NCBI RefSeq assembly: GCF_022867795.2
Contig: NZ_CP107006.1
Span: 3,906,001-3,970,000 of the forward strand
DNA from: Chitinophaga horti
Lineage (GTDB): Bacteria > Bacteroidota > Bacteroidia > Chitinophagales > Chitinophagaceae
DNA: 64,000 bases
Direction of reading: 5' to 3'
This document shows, piece by piece, positions 34,577-45,955 of the stretch (within the stretch, counting starts at the first letter, position 1; every line of letters starts with the position of its first letter). The position numbers and the translations under genes are program-made. The notes below the pieces were generated by a model that had not been told where the DNA came from, ran no database searches, and saw only the letters and a program-made list of their open reading frames with translations.

Positions 34577-35545
34577 ATGGCGGAAAACACTTTTAATACC
34601 GGCACGCCCAGTACTTCCGGACCTGAAAAACCTAAAAGCAACAGTAAAAATGGTATCATTTATGGCGTATTGATCGCTGCATTGGTAGGCACATGGGGCT
34701 ACATGTGGTACGCCAATAATAAAAATAACGATGTACTGGCACAGAAAGACGTGGCATACGATTCTGTATCTACTGCCCGTAACGAACTGCAACAGGAGTA
34801 TGAGGCTACCAACGCACGCCTCGACGATCTGATCTCAGAAAATAGCCGCATGGACAGCCTGGTAAAAACGAAAGACAAAGAACTGTCTGACATCAAAGCC
34901 AGGATCTCCACCATCCTTTCCAACAAAAACGCTACCCAGGCCGAACTGGCGGAAGCCCGCAGGCTGATCGAACAGCTGAAATCCAGCGTAGAGAACTATA
35001 AGGCTACCATCGAAAGACTGGAAGGCGAAAAGATCGTGATCACCGGCGAAAGAGATTACGCACGTAAAGAGCGCGACTCCGTAGGTACGATCAAAGATAG
35101 CCTCGGCCGCAAAGTGGAACTGGGTTCTGTATTGCATGCATCTAACATTAAACTGCTTCCTATCAACCTGAAAAAGAATGGTAAAGAAGTAGAAACGTCT
35201 AAAGCCAAACGTGCAGATATGATGCGTGTTTCATTTGACCTGGACGATAACCGCATTGCACCAAGCGGCAACAAAGAAATTTACGTAGCCATCACTTCTC
35301 CCGACGGTTCACCGCTGGCAGTAGAAGCCCTCGGCTCTGGCAGGTTTACGCTGGAAGATGGTACAGAGAAACTCTACACCGTTAAGAAAAGCGTATCCTA
35401 CACCACCGGCGAAAAACAATTGGTGTCTATGGACTGGAAACAAAACTCCGACTTCAAAATCGGTGATTACGCGGTAGAGATTTACCACGACGGTTATAAG
35501 ATCGGAGCTGGTAAAGTGACGCTGAAGAAGAGCGGCTTATTCTAA
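34577..35545 (+). CDS. Membrane-anchored coiled-coil protein
   Basis: 322 residues. A cytoplasmic N-terminal segment rich in Thr/Ser/Lys is followed by one transmembrane helix (GIIYGVLIAALVGTWGYMWY, about 26-45), a long coiled coil (about 50-165; NELQQEYEATNARL, IEQLKSSVENYKATIERLEG) and a compact beta-rich C-terminal domain (about 180-322) with KADMMRVSFDLDDN and EIYVAITSPDGSPL. It resembles envelope scaffold proteins conserved in Chitinophagaceae but I recognise no named family. Divergent from the exonuclease gene. Confidence 0.6.
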   Translation: MAENTFNTGTPSTSGPEKPKSNSKNGIIYGVLIAALVGTWGYMWYANNKNNDVLAQKDVAYDSVSTARNELQQEYEATNARLDDLISENSRMDSLVKTKDKELSDIKARISTILSNKNATQAELAEARRLIEQLKSSVENYKATIERLEGEKIVITGERDYARKERDSVGTIKDSLGRKVELGSVLHASNIKLLPINLKKNGKEVETSKAKRADMMRVSFDLDDNRIAPSGNKEIYVAITSPDGSPLAVEALGSGRFTLEDGTEKLYTVKKSVSYTTGEKQLVSMDWKQNSDFKIGDYAVEIYHDGYKIGAGKVTLKKSGLF

Positions 35546-35574
35546 TACGAAATTCAATTAGGCAAGCATAATCA

Positions 35575-35597
35575 GGCTATGGCAGTTTGCCGTAGCC
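35575..35597 (+). terminator. Terminator after the coiled-coil protein gene
   Basis: A 10-bp stem (35575-35584 with 35588-35597, one wobble), a 3-base loop and eight T residues. Confidence 0.8.
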
Positions 35598-35888
35598 TTT
35601 TTTTTGCCTTCAACTTATCCACATAGATACTGGTTGCGGGTGCCTTGCAACTCCTTGTCCAGCATATATTACAGCGAACCAACTTACCAAGTTCCTGTGT
35701 TAATAATTAGTTATCGGAATAAATTCATATATTAAATAAATAAAAAATATACATCTTTGCGGCGGATTCAGGAAGACCCATTGCAGCTTTGCAACTTCAC
35801 CTAACCCGGTCCAATGGAAAGCGTTTACCGGCCATTAATCAACTGCTTAACTCTGTTGCAGGAGTTTTCCCGTAAATTATTGAACCAT
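35598..35888. other. Long leader/intergenic region before the response regulator gene
   Basis: No gene or RNA is recognisable. It is AT-rich near 35700-35755 and has a promoter-like ACATCTTTGC at its end (not an exact TAnnTTTG). A TTATCCACA at 35615-35623 equals the DnaA-box consensus but is single. Confidence 0.45.
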
Positions 35889-36281
35889 ATGAATAACGCA
35901 CCTAAGCTTGTGTATGTGATCGATGATGATGAGGTGTTCCACTTCATCGTAAAGAAGATGTTCGGTCTGCAGGGCTGGGATGTGGCGATCACCTCGTTTT
36001 TATGCGCGGAAGAAGCGATAGAGGAACTGAATGCTGCGCCAGCCGACTTGCCGAAACTGATATTGCTGGACATGAACATGCAGCGAATGAACGGCTGGGA
36101 TTTTATAGAAGCCTACCGTGAACTGAGCGCGGACCTGCGGGAGCAGGTACCCATCATTATGTGTTCCTCTTCTATGAATATTTCTGACATGGAAAAAGTG
36201 CGCAAGACACCGGAGCTGAACGCTTACATTACTAAGCCGCTCGACAACTCCAAATTGAAACTGATCGAATCTTATCTATAG
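35889..36281 (+). CDS. Single-domain response regulator (CheY-like)
   Basis: 130 residues from ATG 35889; the longer frame from 35814 is unnecessary. Receiver-domain residues are visible: acidic pair D12/D13 in VYVIDDDEVF, phospho-acceptor D61 in LILLDMNMQRMNG, the T/S position in IIMCSSSM and the lysine in AYITKPLDN. There is no output domain, so it acts through protein contacts, perhaps in a phosphorelay. No histidine kinase is adjacent. The insertion LSADLREQV before the fifth strand is typical for the Bacteroidetes versions of this group. Confidence 0.88.
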   Translation: MNNAPKLVYVIDDDEVFHFIVKKMFGLQGWDVAITSFLCAEEAIEELNAAPADLPKLILLDMNMQRMNGWDFIEAYRELSADLREQVPIIMCSSSMNISDMEKVRKTPELNAYITKPLDNSKLKLIESYL

Positions 36282-36359
36282 TATACAAGGAAGTTTGTTA
36301 CATAAAAAAAGGAGCCTTGCAGAAGACTCCTTTTTCTTTTTATGCTTGCCTTGTTGTTT

Positions 36360-38056
<1,697 letters not shown>

Positions 38057-38127
38057 TTAGTTTGATGCGGCAAATGCATCTTATAAAATACTAATACTTA
38101 ATGCGCATGCAGGGGTATCGTTAGCCG

Positions 38128-38949
38128 TTACCATGCCTGCTGCGGTGCCAGTTTTGTGCTCACCGGGGCCTTCATGCCGTTGGCGATAAGCGCCTGCTGG
38201 ATCTTTTGGTGCAGGTCGTAGTACACCGGCCAGTAGTCCTCCATGTCCACAAACGGCCTTACGAACACATTCATGAAGTCGCCATCGAAATCGATGATAG
38301 ACACGGCAGGTTCCGGGTCCTTTTTGATGCGGCGGTCCTGCTCCAGCACATTTTTGATCACATCCCTTACGCGGTTGAAGTTTTCCGATGCTGCCAGCTT
38401 CACCACCAGGTCTACCCGCAGGTGGCCGCTTTTGCTGGAGTTGATGATCGTACCGTTAGACACCGCGCCATTGGGCAGGATGGCCATCTTTCCGTCGCCG
38501 GTTGTAAGAATAGTGCTGAATATCTGGATTTCATTCACAATGCCTGTAATTCCCTGTATCGTGACCAAATCGCCCACCTTAAATGGTTTGAACAATAGGA
38601 TCAGCACACCGCCTGCGAGGTTAGCCAGACTGCCCTGCAAGGCCAGACCAACGGCCAGACCGGCAGCTGCGATTACGGCAGCGAGTGAAGTGGTCTGTAA
38701 TCCCAGGATACCGGCAGCGAATATCACCAGCAATATCTTAAGGCCGATGCTTACGACGCTCTTCAGGAACGTTTGCAACGAGTTGTGCGTTTCGCGGCGT
38801 GCCATTGCCCGGGCGAGCATGCGATCGAGCCAGCGGATCAACAAAAAGCCGACTACCAATACGATAATGGCACCAATGAGTTTAGGGGCGAACTGACTTG
38901 CCCAAACAATGAGGTTATTCCAGAAAACTTGTACTTTATCAAAATTCAT
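38128..38949 (-). CDS. mscS: MscS-family mechanosensitive channel
   Basis: 273 residues. Three N-terminal membrane helices (about 20-40, 62-82, 85-115) are followed by the pore-lining TM3 ATxxA-like stretch AVIAAAGLAVGLALQGSLANLAGGVLILL, and the cytoplasmic beta domain with PFKVGDLVTIQGITGIVNEI and ILTTGDGKMAILPNGAVSN. This is the short MscS form, close to E. coli MscS in length. It opens on membrane stretch to release solutes during osmotic downshock. Single gene. Confidence 0.92.
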   Translation of the reverse strand: MNFDKVQVFWNNLIVWASQFAPKLIGAIIVLVVGFLLIRWLDRMLARAMARRETHNSLQTFLKSVVSIGLKILLVIFAAGILGLQTTSLAAVIAAAGLAVGLALQGSLANLAGGVLILLFKPFKVGDLVTIQGITGIVNEIQIFSTILTTGDGKMAILPNGAVSNGTIINSSKSGHLRVDLVVKLAASENFNRVRDVIKNVLEQDRRIKKDPEPAVSIIDFDGDFMNVFVRPFVDMEDYWPVYYDLHQKIQQALIANGMKAPVSTKLAPQQAW

Positions 38950-39071
38950 ATGCCTGATGGTTAGATGCGCATAGAAGGGAACAAAGCGCGTGCCGGTGGG
39001 TTTCAGGCATTTAACGGGGGCTATTGCGGACGGGGGTACTCAGGCGGGGGTGTTTTTTCGCTAGGTTGAGG

Positions 39072-39104
39072 GCAAAGCCACTGTTGGTGGGACAGTGGCT
39101 TTGC
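39072..39104. other. 13-bp perfect hairpin without T tract
   Basis: Arms 39072-39084 and 39092-39104 pair perfectly with a 7-base loop. It lies after the end of the gene at 39151 (minus) and before mscS; neither side has a clear T run, so a terminator role is only possible. Confidence 0.5.
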
Positions 39105-39150
39105 GTAAGGATGATTACTGTTCTTTGTATTCGATGATCACATTTTTCAC

Positions 39151-39642
39151 CTAAATGTAGTAAGCGGGAACCGCAGCAGGTTCGTCCCCTAATGCTCTCC
39201 AGCCAAGGGTCATGAAATAAGACGAATCACCGTCGGATTTAATACCTCCGTAAATCGTTTGCTGCTGAACAGCAGTGCCGGAAATCATTGTGCTCAGGGC
39301 ATCGCCACCGTCGTCGCTGTAGTTGTAATTAGGCCGCACGGGTAGCATTACTTCAAAAGTAAAAGGCTGGCCTTCCACGCTGTTTAAGACACCGAGCGCT
39401 ATTTCACGCGGCTGCGCAAAGTTTGAAAACATACCATAAAGGTTCAACGTCAATCGCACGTTCTGCATAGGTGCTGCGTAACCTTCTCCTCTTACAACTA
39501 CATAACCTGGCCGGTTGGAAAATGTAGCTGGTTTAAAACCTGCGATAAGTCTGCCGGTGTACTCACCGTAAGTCAAAATGCCTGTAGTGGCAGTTTCAAA
39601 ATTGAACAATCTGTTCTCTGTGGTCGAAAGGATCTGATACAT
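39151..39642 (-). CDS. Protein of unknown function, possibly with a premature stop
   Basis: 163 residues with no signal peptide. The sequence is beta-rich with Gly/Asn/Tyr turns (MYQILSTTENRLFNFETATT, PGYVVVRGEGYAAP, FTFEVMLPVRPNYNYSDDGG). I do not recognise the family. After AYYI the frame has a TAG stop, and continues in frame for eleven sense codons encoding VKNVIIEYKEQ and then TAA at about 39117. The extension looks like a normal beta strand, so the TAG may be a nonsense change in a longer gene of about 175 residues. A 372-base upstream region separates it from the S9 peptidase gene. Confidence 0.5.
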   Translation of the reverse strand: MYQILSTTENRLFNFETATTGILTYGEYTGRLIAGFKPATFSNRPGYVVVRGEGYAAPMQNVRLTLNLYGMFSNFAQPREIALGVLNSVEGQPFTFEVMLPVRPNYNYSDDGGDALSTMISGTAVQQQTIYGGIKSDGDSSYFMTLGWRALGDEPAAVPAYYI

Positions 39643-40014
39643 ATATATGGGGGTTTAAAAATGACTGAGGATAGGGGCACAACAACGCTACCGATGAAAT
39701 GCATCCGGTTAAATAAGCGCAGGTTACGGGTATAACAACGCTACCGATGGCATCCATCAGTGTATATGACTATAGCGGAAATACCAGGGAAACTAAAGTG
39801 GCGGGCTCGCCTTGGGTTTCACAAACATCTGCAGCAATTGATTACACCTTTGCATCAGGCTTAGCAAACAAATATTGATACTATAAATTCCTGGAACAAC
39901 TGCCATCGGCAGACTGAAAATCGGGATAACAAAACTTCGCATATCGGGGGTCTTAACTCGTTAACAAATATACGAAATTCTGTTATCCCTTGTTTCATTA
40001 TTTCAAAATAAACA
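39643..40014. other. 372-bp intergenic region with direct repeat and long inverted repeat
   Basis: A 16-base direct repeat AACAACGCTACCGATG occurs at 39681 and 39734. A 20-base inverted repeat with three mismatches pairs 39923-39942 (GGGATAACA...) with 39970-39989 (...TGTTATCCC), 27 bases apart. A minus-strand TATATTTG (39972-39965) fits TAnnTTTG and could be the promoter of the gene at 39151, giving a leader of about 310 bases. No frame seen. Confidence 0.6.
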
Positions 40015-42162
40015 TCACTTTTTTATCCCCTCCAAAAACAACAAAAATCCATAATGCAACGCCACGTCCTTCAACGCCTTAAACCTTCCGGAAGCGCCAC
40101 CATGGCCAGCCTCCATATTCGTATGCATGAGCAGTACATTTTTGTCGGTTTTCATTTCACGCAACTTCGCTACCCACTTGGCAGGCTCGAAATACTGCAC
40201 CTGTGAATCGTGCAGGCCTGTGGTGACGAGCATGTTGGGGTAAGCCTTTTTCTCGATGTTATCGTAAGGGGAATAGGACTTCATGTATTCATAACTATCC
40301 TTGTTTTTCGGATTGCCCCATTCGTCAAATTCACCGGTGGTGAGTGGGATGCTTTCGTCCAGCATAGTTGTCACTACATCAACGAACGGCACCGCCGCAA
40401 TTACCCCATTCCAGAGATCGGGTCGCATGTTAATTACAGCGCCCATCAACAGTCCGCCGGCGCTGCCGCCCATGGCGTAGAGGTGTTCTTTACTGGTGTA
40501 ATTATTCCTCAGCAGGTATTCTGCGCAGTCAATAAAATCATTGAAGGTGTTCTTCTTCTTGAACATCTTTCCATCTTCATACCAGTGACGGCCCATCTCC
40601 TCCCCTCCGCGAATGTGTGCGATGGCAAAGGCGAAGCCCCGGTTCAGCAAACTCAAACGGGTGCTGCTGAAGCTGGGATCCATGGAAGCGCCGTAAGAAC
40701 CGTATCCATACAGCAACAGCGGTGCCTGGCCATTCTTCTCGAATCCTTTCTTGTATACGATGGAGATGGGCACTTTTACGCTGTCTCTCACCGTAGCATA
40801 TACCCGTTCTGTTACATAATCGTCTTGCTTATAACCGCCCAGTACTTCCTGGCGTTTCTTCAGCTCCTTCTCCTTCGTATCCATGTTATAATCGAACGTA
40901 GAGTTCGGGGTGGTCATGGAAGAGTAGCTGTAGCGAAGGTTATGGGTATTGAATTCCGGATTCACGGAAGGATAAGCGACGTAAGCCGCTTCGCCGAAGT
41001 CGAGGTAGTGTTCCTGGTTGGTTTTACTGTTCATAACGCGCACCTGCGTCAACCCGTTCTTACGTTCGCTCAGCACCATGTAATCCTGGAACAGTTCAAT
41101 GCCTTCCAGCAATACGTCCTGGCGATGCGGTAATACTTCTTTCCAGTTGTCGCGGGAGGTTTGATCGACCGGGCATTCCATCAACCTGAAGTTTTGCGCG
41201 TTCCAGTTAGTGCGAATGTAGAACTTATCATCTTTGTGATCGATGTCGAACAGCATGTCCTTTTCACGTTTCTGAAATACTTTAAACTCGCCATCGGGCA
41301 AGCCGGCATCGAGAATGCGATATTCGTCGGACAACGTGCTGCCGCTCACGATCACGATATATTTGCGTGACTTGGTTTTATATACACCGGCATCGAAGGT
41401 CTCATCTTTCTCAAAGTAAATTTCTTTTGCTTTAGCAGGATCTTCGCCCAGTTTATATCTGAATATCTTTTCCGAACGCAGGGTAGTTGGGTTCTTGCGG
41501 GTAAAGAATATCGTTTTATTATCTGCAGCCCATACGCCATCGGTATCCGTATCCTGTATCGCCTGCGGATAGATTTCGCCTGTTTCCAGGTTTTTAACAT
41601 ACAGCGTGTAACGGCGGCGACTCACCGTATCTACCATAAAAAGCGCCAGCTTATTATCAGGGCTCACTTCGAAGGTGGCCAGTTGATAATAGGCATGTCC
41701 TGCGGCCATTTCGTTTACATTAAACATTACTTCCTCACTGGCCTTCTCATCGCCTTTCTTACGGCAATAAATAGGGTATTCCTTGCCTTTTTCAAAGCGC
41801 GTATAGTAGTAATACCCGTTCTCGAAGTAAGGTACACTTTCATCATCTTCCTTGATGCGACCTTTCATTTCTTCAAACAGCTTTTCGCGGAAGTCGCGGG
41901 TGGAAGAAAGTACGGTATCCAGGTATTTGTTTTCAGACTCGAGGTAGGCGATCACCTTGGGATTTTCGCGTTCGTTGAGCCAGTAATAATTATCGGTGCG
42001 GGTATCGCCGTGGATAGACATTTCCTTCGGGATTTTTTCCACTGTTGGCGTTTGAATATTGATCCAGGCTTCGTTTATGTTCATACGTTCGTCTTTTTTA
42101 TCATTTTTAGGCTGGCAGGCAACAAAGGCGAGGGCCAGCAACCCCACGTGGTAATGTCTCAT
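40015..42162 (-). CDS. S9 family oligopeptidase (oligopeptidase B-like), lipoprotein
   Basis: 715 residues from ATG 42162, which gives a lipobox (MRHYHVGLLALAFVAC); the frame to 42219 is longer but unlikely. The N-terminal beta-propeller (about 70-420) has NYYWLNERENPKVIAYL and several beta blades. The catalytic domain has LLLYGYGSYG, AHIRGGEEMGRHWYEDGK, the serine in AMGGSAGGLLMG, the aspartate in VTTGLHDSQV and the histidine in MEAGHGGASG. Oligopeptidase B cleaves after basic residues in peptides; S9A enzymes in this group may prefer proline. Lipid-anchored in the envelope. Confidence 0.88.
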   Translation of the reverse strand: MRHYHVGLLALAFVACQPKNDKKDERMNINEAWINIQTPTVEKIPKEMSIHGDTRTDNYYWLNERENPKVIAYLESENKYLDTVLSSTRDFREKLFEEMKGRIKEDDESVPYFENGYYYYTRFEKGKEYPIYCRKKGDEKASEEVMFNVNEMAAGHAYYQLATFEVSPDNKLALFMVDTVSRRRYTLYVKNLETGEIYPQAIQDTDTDGVWAADNKTIFFTRKNPTTLRSEKIFRYKLGEDPAKAKEIYFEKDETFDAGVYKTKSRKYIVIVSGSTLSDEYRILDAGLPDGEFKVFQKREKDMLFDIDHKDDKFYIRTNWNAQNFRLMECPVDQTSRDNWKEVLPHRQDVLLEGIELFQDYMVLSERKNGLTQVRVMNSKTNQEHYLDFGEAAYVAYPSVNPEFNTHNLRYSYSSMTTPNSTFDYNMDTKEKELKKRQEVLGGYKQDDYVTERVYATVRDSVKVPISIVYKKGFEKNGQAPLLLYGYGSYGASMDPSFSSTRLSLLNRGFAFAIAHIRGGEEMGRHWYEDGKMFKKKNTFNDFIDCAEYLLRNNYTSKEHLYAMGGSAGGLLMGAVINMRPDLWNGVIAAVPFVDVVTTMLDESIPLTTGEFDEWGNPKNKDSYEYMKSYSPYDNIEKKAYPNMLVTTGLHDSQVQYFEPAKWVAKLREMKTDKNVLLMHTNMEAGHGGASGRFKALKDVALHYGFLLFLEGIKK

Positions 42163-42226
42163 AGAAAGGCTTTTTGGGACGTTTAAATATAACGATTTCC
42201 CTCCATGGACCGTTACCACGCATAAA

Positions 42227-42253
42227 AAAAGCCGCCTTGTACGGGCGGCTTTT
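42227..42253 (-). terminator. Terminator of the sdhCAB operon side
   Basis: A 10-bp perfect stem (42244-42253 with 42227-42236) with a loop of seven bases and A/T tracts on both sides; it lies between sdhB and the S9 gene start. Confidence 0.8.
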
Positions 42254-42273
42254 TTTTGCTATCAGGGATGATA

Positions 42274-43023
42274 TTAGTCTTCTTTACCGAAACCTGCGCC
42301 GATAAACTCACGGTTAAGGCGGGCGATGTTAGTGAGGGAGATGCCTTTAGGACATTCCGCTTCACAAGCGCCGGTGTTGGTACAGCTACCAAAACCTTCC
42401 TTATCCATTTGTGCTACCATGTTCAGCGCACGTTCCTGGCGTTCTGGCTGGCCCTGTGGCAACAATGCCAGCTGGGAAACCTTGGCAGATACGAACAGCA
42501 TTGCCGAAGAGTTTTTACAAGCCGCTACACAGGCACCGCAACCGATACAGGCTGCTGCTGCAAACGCCGCATCTGCATCCGTCTTGTTGATGGGAATAGC
42601 GTTCGCGTCTACCGCGTTACCTGTATTTACAGAGATGTAACCACCTGCTTCGATGATGCGGTCGAATGAACGACGATCTACCGTCAGGTCTTTAATTACC
42701 GGGAAAGCGTTTGCTCTCCAGGGCTCTACCGTAATGGTATCGCCATCGTTGTAAGCACGCATGTGCAGCTGGCAGGTTGTGGTTTCGTCCCACGGACCGT
42801 GTGCACGGCCGTTGATATACATAGAGCACATACCACAGATGCCTTCGCGGCAATCATGGTCGAATGCGATAGGTTCTTTCCCTTCATTGATCAAACGCTC
42901 GTTCAACACGTCGAACATCTCCAGGAAAGACATGTCCTTCGACACATCAGACACCGGAAAGGTTTCGAAATGCCCCGCGTCTTTCGCATTTTTCTGGCGC
43001 CAAACTTTAAGAGTAAGATTCAT
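42274..43023 (-). CDS. sdhB: Succinate dehydrogenase/fumarate reductase iron-sulfur subunit
   Basis: 249 residues. The N-terminal plant-ferredoxin-like [2Fe-2S] site is [16 protein letters not shown] followed by a distant cysteine in TTTCQLHM. The C-terminal [4Fe-4S] and [3Fe-4S] sites are [13 protein letters not shown] and the cysteines of [15 protein letters not shown]. It passes electrons from SdhA FADH2 to the SdhC heme/quinone site. It is the last gene of the sdhCAB operon, in the Bacteroidetes order C-A-B with a single membrane subunit (B-type). Confidence 0.96.
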   Translation of the reverse strand: MNLTLKVWRQKNAKDAGHFETFPVSDVSKDMSFLEMFDVLNERLINEGKEPIAFDHDCREGICGMCSMYINGRAHGPWDETTTCQLHMRAYNDGDTITVEPWRANAFPVIKDLTVDRRSFDRIIEAGGYISVNTGNAVDANAIPINKTDADAAFAAAACIGCGACVAACKNSSAMLFVSAKVSQLALLPQGQPERQERALNMVAQMDKEGFGSCTNTGACEAECPKGISLTNIARLNREFIGAGFGKED

Positions 43024-43090
43024 AACTTTAATCGTTATTCTGTGATGGCCGGCGTTACCCGGCCTAATTTTATTTCCTTATCAGACCTTA

Positions 43091-45064
43091 TTATTTGTAG
43101 TTACGCTGTGTCGGGTGTACGATCTCGAAGTTCAGCGTTTCTTTATGCAGCTCGAAGTTGCTTTCACCTTTGTACTCCCAGGCCGCTACATACGAGAAGT
43201 TTTCATCGTCACGTTGTGCTTCCCCTTCCGGAGTTTGTGATTCCTCGCGGAAGTGACCGCCGCAGGATTCTTTACGGTTAAGCGCATCGCGGCACATCAA
43301 TTCGCCCAGCTCCAGGAAGTCTGCAACGCGGCAGGCTTTCTCCAGCTCAGGGTTAAACTCGTCTGTTGTACCCGGTACACGTACATCTTTCCAGAACTCA
43401 GCACGCAGTGCCTGAATTTCCTGGATGGCTTCTTTCAGGCCTTGTTCGTTACGCGCCATACCGCATTTATCCCACATGATCTTACCCAGCGCTTTGTGGA
43501 AGTGGTCAACCGAGTGTTTACCCTTGATATTGATAAACTGGTCGAGCGTAGCTTTCACGTTCCTTTCCGCTTCTTCAAAAGCTTCGTGGGTGGTAGGGAT
43601 AGCTTTGGTCTGGATATCGTCAGCCAGGTAGTTACCGATAGTGTAAGGAATTACGAAGTAACCGTCGGCCAGGCCTTGCATGAGTGCAGATGCACCCAGG
43701 CGGTTAGCACCGTGATCGGAGAAGTTGGCTTCGCCGAGGCAGTACAAACCAGGTACGGTGGTCATCAGTTCGTAGTCTACCCACAGGCCGCCCATTGTGT
43801 AGTGTACCGCAGGATAGATACGCATTGGTGTTTCGTAAGGGTTTTCGCCGGTAATCTTCGCATACATGTCGAAGAGGTTACCATACTTTTCCTTTACTAC
43901 TTCTTTACCCATGCGGATAATTTCGTCTTTGGAAATGTTTTCCAGGCCGCGTTTACCTGCTTCGATTTTACCGTAACGTTCGATCGCTTCTGCATAATCG
44001 AGATAAACCGCCAGTTTGGAAGCACCTACACCATAACCGGCGTCGCACCTTTCTTTTGCAGCGCGGGAAGCCACGTCGCGGGGTACGAGGTTACCGAAGG
44101 CAGGGTATCTTCTTTCGAGGTAGTAATCCCTTTCTTCTTCTGGAATATCGGACGCTTTACGGTTGTCGTTCTGTTTTTTAGGCACCCAGATGCGGCCGTC
44201 GTTACGCAGCGACTCAGACATCAGGGTCAGTTTTGACTGGTGATCGCCGGATACCGGGATACAAGTCGGGTGAATTTGCGTGAAGCAAGGGTTACCGAAG
44301 TAAGCGCCACGTTTGTGCGCTTTCCAGGCAGCGGTAACGTTAGAGCCCATGGCGTTGGTAGACAGGAAGAACACGTTACCGTAGCCGCCCGTGCAAAGCA
44401 ATACGGCGTGGCCAAAGTGACGTTCCAGTTTACCGGTAACCAGGTCGCGGGCAATGATGCCGCGGGCTTTGCCGTCAACTTTTACTACGTCGAGCATTTC
44501 GTGGCGGCTGTAGGCTTTAATGTTGCCCAAAGCTACCTGACGCTGGAAGGCGGAATAAGCGCCCAGCAGCAGCTGCTGACCGGTTTGACCGGCTGCGTAG
44601 AAGGTACGTTGTACCTGTGTACCACCGAAAGAGCGGTTGCTCAGCAATCCACCATATTCACGTGCAAAGGGAACACCCTGTGCCACGCACTGGTCGATAA
44701 TGCTGGCAGAAACTTCGGCCAGGCGGTAAACGTTACCCTCACGGGCGCGGTAGTCACCACCTTTTACGGTATCATAAAACAGGCGGAACACGGAGTCGCC
44801 ATCGTTCTGGTAGTTTTTGGCAGCGTTAATACCACCTTGTGCAGCGATACTGTGCGCACGGCGGGGGCTATCCTGGAAGTAAAAGGCTTTTACCTTGTAA
44901 CCCAGTTCAGCGAGAGAAGCTGCAGCAGAGGCGCCGGCAAGACCAGTACCTACTACGATGATTTCGATTTTGCGCTTGTTAGCCGGGTTAACCAGCTTAA
45001 CGGTGCTTTTATATTTGCTCCATTTGGTTTCGAGCGGACCAGCAGGAATTTTTGCGTTCAACAT
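43091..45064 (-). CDS. sdhA: Succinate dehydrogenase/fumarate reductase flavoprotein subunit
   Basis: 657 residues, longer than the 590 of E. coli SdhA and as expected for the B-type. Seen are the FAD loop [21 protein letters not shown], the His/FAD region [41 protein letters not shown], and the substrate arginine/histidine region [21 protein letters not shown]. It oxidises succinate or reduces fumarate on the cytoplasmic side of the membrane. Downstream of sdhC by 18 bases and upstream of sdhB. Confidence 0.96.
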   Translation of the reverse strand: MLNAKIPAGPLETKWSKYKSTVKLVNPANKRKIEIIVVGTGLAGASAAASLAELGYKVKAFYFQDSPRRAHSIAAQGGINAAKNYQNDGDSVFRLFYDTVKGGDYRAREGNVYRLAEVSASIIDQCVAQGVPFAREYGGLLSNRSFGGTQVQRTFYAAGQTGQQLLLGAYSAFQRQVALGNIKAYSRHEMLDVVKVDGKARGIIARDLVTGKLERHFGHAVLLCTGGYGNVFFLSTNAMGSNVTAAWKAHKRGAYFGNPCFTQIHPTCIPVSGDHQSKLTLMSESLRNDGRIWVPKKQNDNRKASDIPEEERDYYLERRYPAFGNLVPRDVASRAAKERCDAGYGVGASKLAVYLDYAEAIERYGKIEAGKRGLENISKDEIIRMGKEVVKEKYGNLFDMYAKITGENPYETPMRIYPAVHYTMGGLWVDYELMTTVPGLYCLGEANFSDHGANRLGASALMQGLADGYFVIPYTIGNYLADDIQTKAIPTTHEAFEEAERNVKATLDQFINIKGKHSVDHFHKALGKIMWDKCGMARNEQGLKEAIQEIQALRAEFWKDVRVPGTTDEFNPELEKACRVADFLELGELMCRDALNRKESCGGHFREESQTPEGEAQRDDENFSYVAAWEYKGESNFELHKETLNFEIVHPTQRNYK

Positions 45065-45082
45065 ATCTCCTTACTTTTCTTT

Positions 45083-45775
45083 CTATAATGATTTGAAGTA
45101 AATAACTAACGGGATCAGGGCAAAACCGGCAGGAATAACGATGCCGAACAGCCATACGCCCAGGAAGTTGATGATGCCGTTGTACTTTTTATGATTGAGG
45201 CCAAAAGTCTGGCAGGCGCTCTTAAAACCATGAATAAGGTGGAACGACAGGCCAATCATACCGATTACGTAAATGATCACGTTTAATGGTACCTGGAAGG
45301 CCTCTTGTACTACGAGGTACAGATCTTTGTACTCTTTGGAATCGCCCTCGTAAGTGACCATCGGAATAGCAGCATCGTAGTGCATTGCCCACCAGAACTG
45401 TGCAAGGTGCACGATCAGGAAGATGAGCAGTACGCTACCCATGATCGCCATTTGACGGCTGAACCAGGAAGAGGTTTTGTTGCCCGGGTTTACCGCGTAT
45501 TTAACGGGACGGGCGGCGCGGTTCTTGAAAGTCAGCTGCAAAGCAATGACAGCGTGAATAAGAATTACCACTTTAAGGCCCCAGGCTATAAACTGGATAA
45601 GGCCATTGTGGCTCATAAACGTGGCGTAGGCATTAAACGATTCTCCCCGATCTTCGTAAAGTAGTGATATGTTACCTGCAAGGTGAACAATCACGAAGCT
45701 ACAAAGGAAAAAACCTGTTGCGCCCACTAATAACTTCTTTCCTATAGAAGTATTAAAGAATTGTGACCATTTCAT
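45083..45775 (-). CDS. sdhC: Succinate dehydrogenase cytochrome b subunit (B-type)
   Basis: 230 residues with five transmembrane segments. Heme-ligand histidines fit positions in ILIHAVIALQL, IVHLAGNISL, LIVHLAQFWW and SFHLIHGFKSACQTFGLNH; the VIVHLAGN and HLIHGF motifs are typical of the diheme cytochrome b of B-type complexes. It anchors SdhAB and exchanges electrons with menaquinone. First gene of the operon, with a strong promoter 56 bases upstream. Confidence 0.92.
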   Translation of the reverse strand: MKWSQFFNTSIGKKLLVGATGFFLCSFVIVHLAGNISLLYEDRGESFNAYATFMSHNGLIQFIAWGLKVVILIHAVIALQLTFKNRAARPVKYAVNPGNKTSSWFSRQMAIMGSVLLIFLIVHLAQFWWAMHYDAAIPMVTYEGDSKEYKDLYLVVQEAFQVPLNVIIYVIGMIGLSFHLIHGFKSACQTFGLNHKKYNGIINFLGVWLFGIVIPAGFALIPLVIYFKSL

Positions 45776-45830
45776 AAGATAAGTTCTAAGCTCCCTTTAG
45801 ATTAATTTTGAATATTTGAAATGTTCGGGC

Positions 45831-45861
45831 AAATTTAAAGCATGAATACTTAATAGCAAAT
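45831..45861 (-). promoter_or_regulatory. Promoter of sdhCAB
   Basis: Minus-strand TTTG at 45861-45858, a 19-base spacer and TAAATTTG at 45838-45831: a full match to the Bacteroidetes sigma consensus. Confidence 0.75.
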
Positions 45862-45955
45862 GATATTTATCACCAAATGACAGTATAATAACGGGGATAA
45901 CTTCGGGATTGTTCACCGCAAGCGGACTGATTATCAATCTAAAAGGAAAAAGGCT

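Noticed and set aside
35615-35623. DnaA box TTATCCACA
   Set aside because: Only one copy, with no dnaA, AT-rich unwinding element or cluster nearby; origin not supported.
43253-44236. Long plus-strand frame (327 codons)
   Set aside because: It is antisense to sdhA, which is certain; the peptide has no fold motif and results from the codon bias of sdhA.
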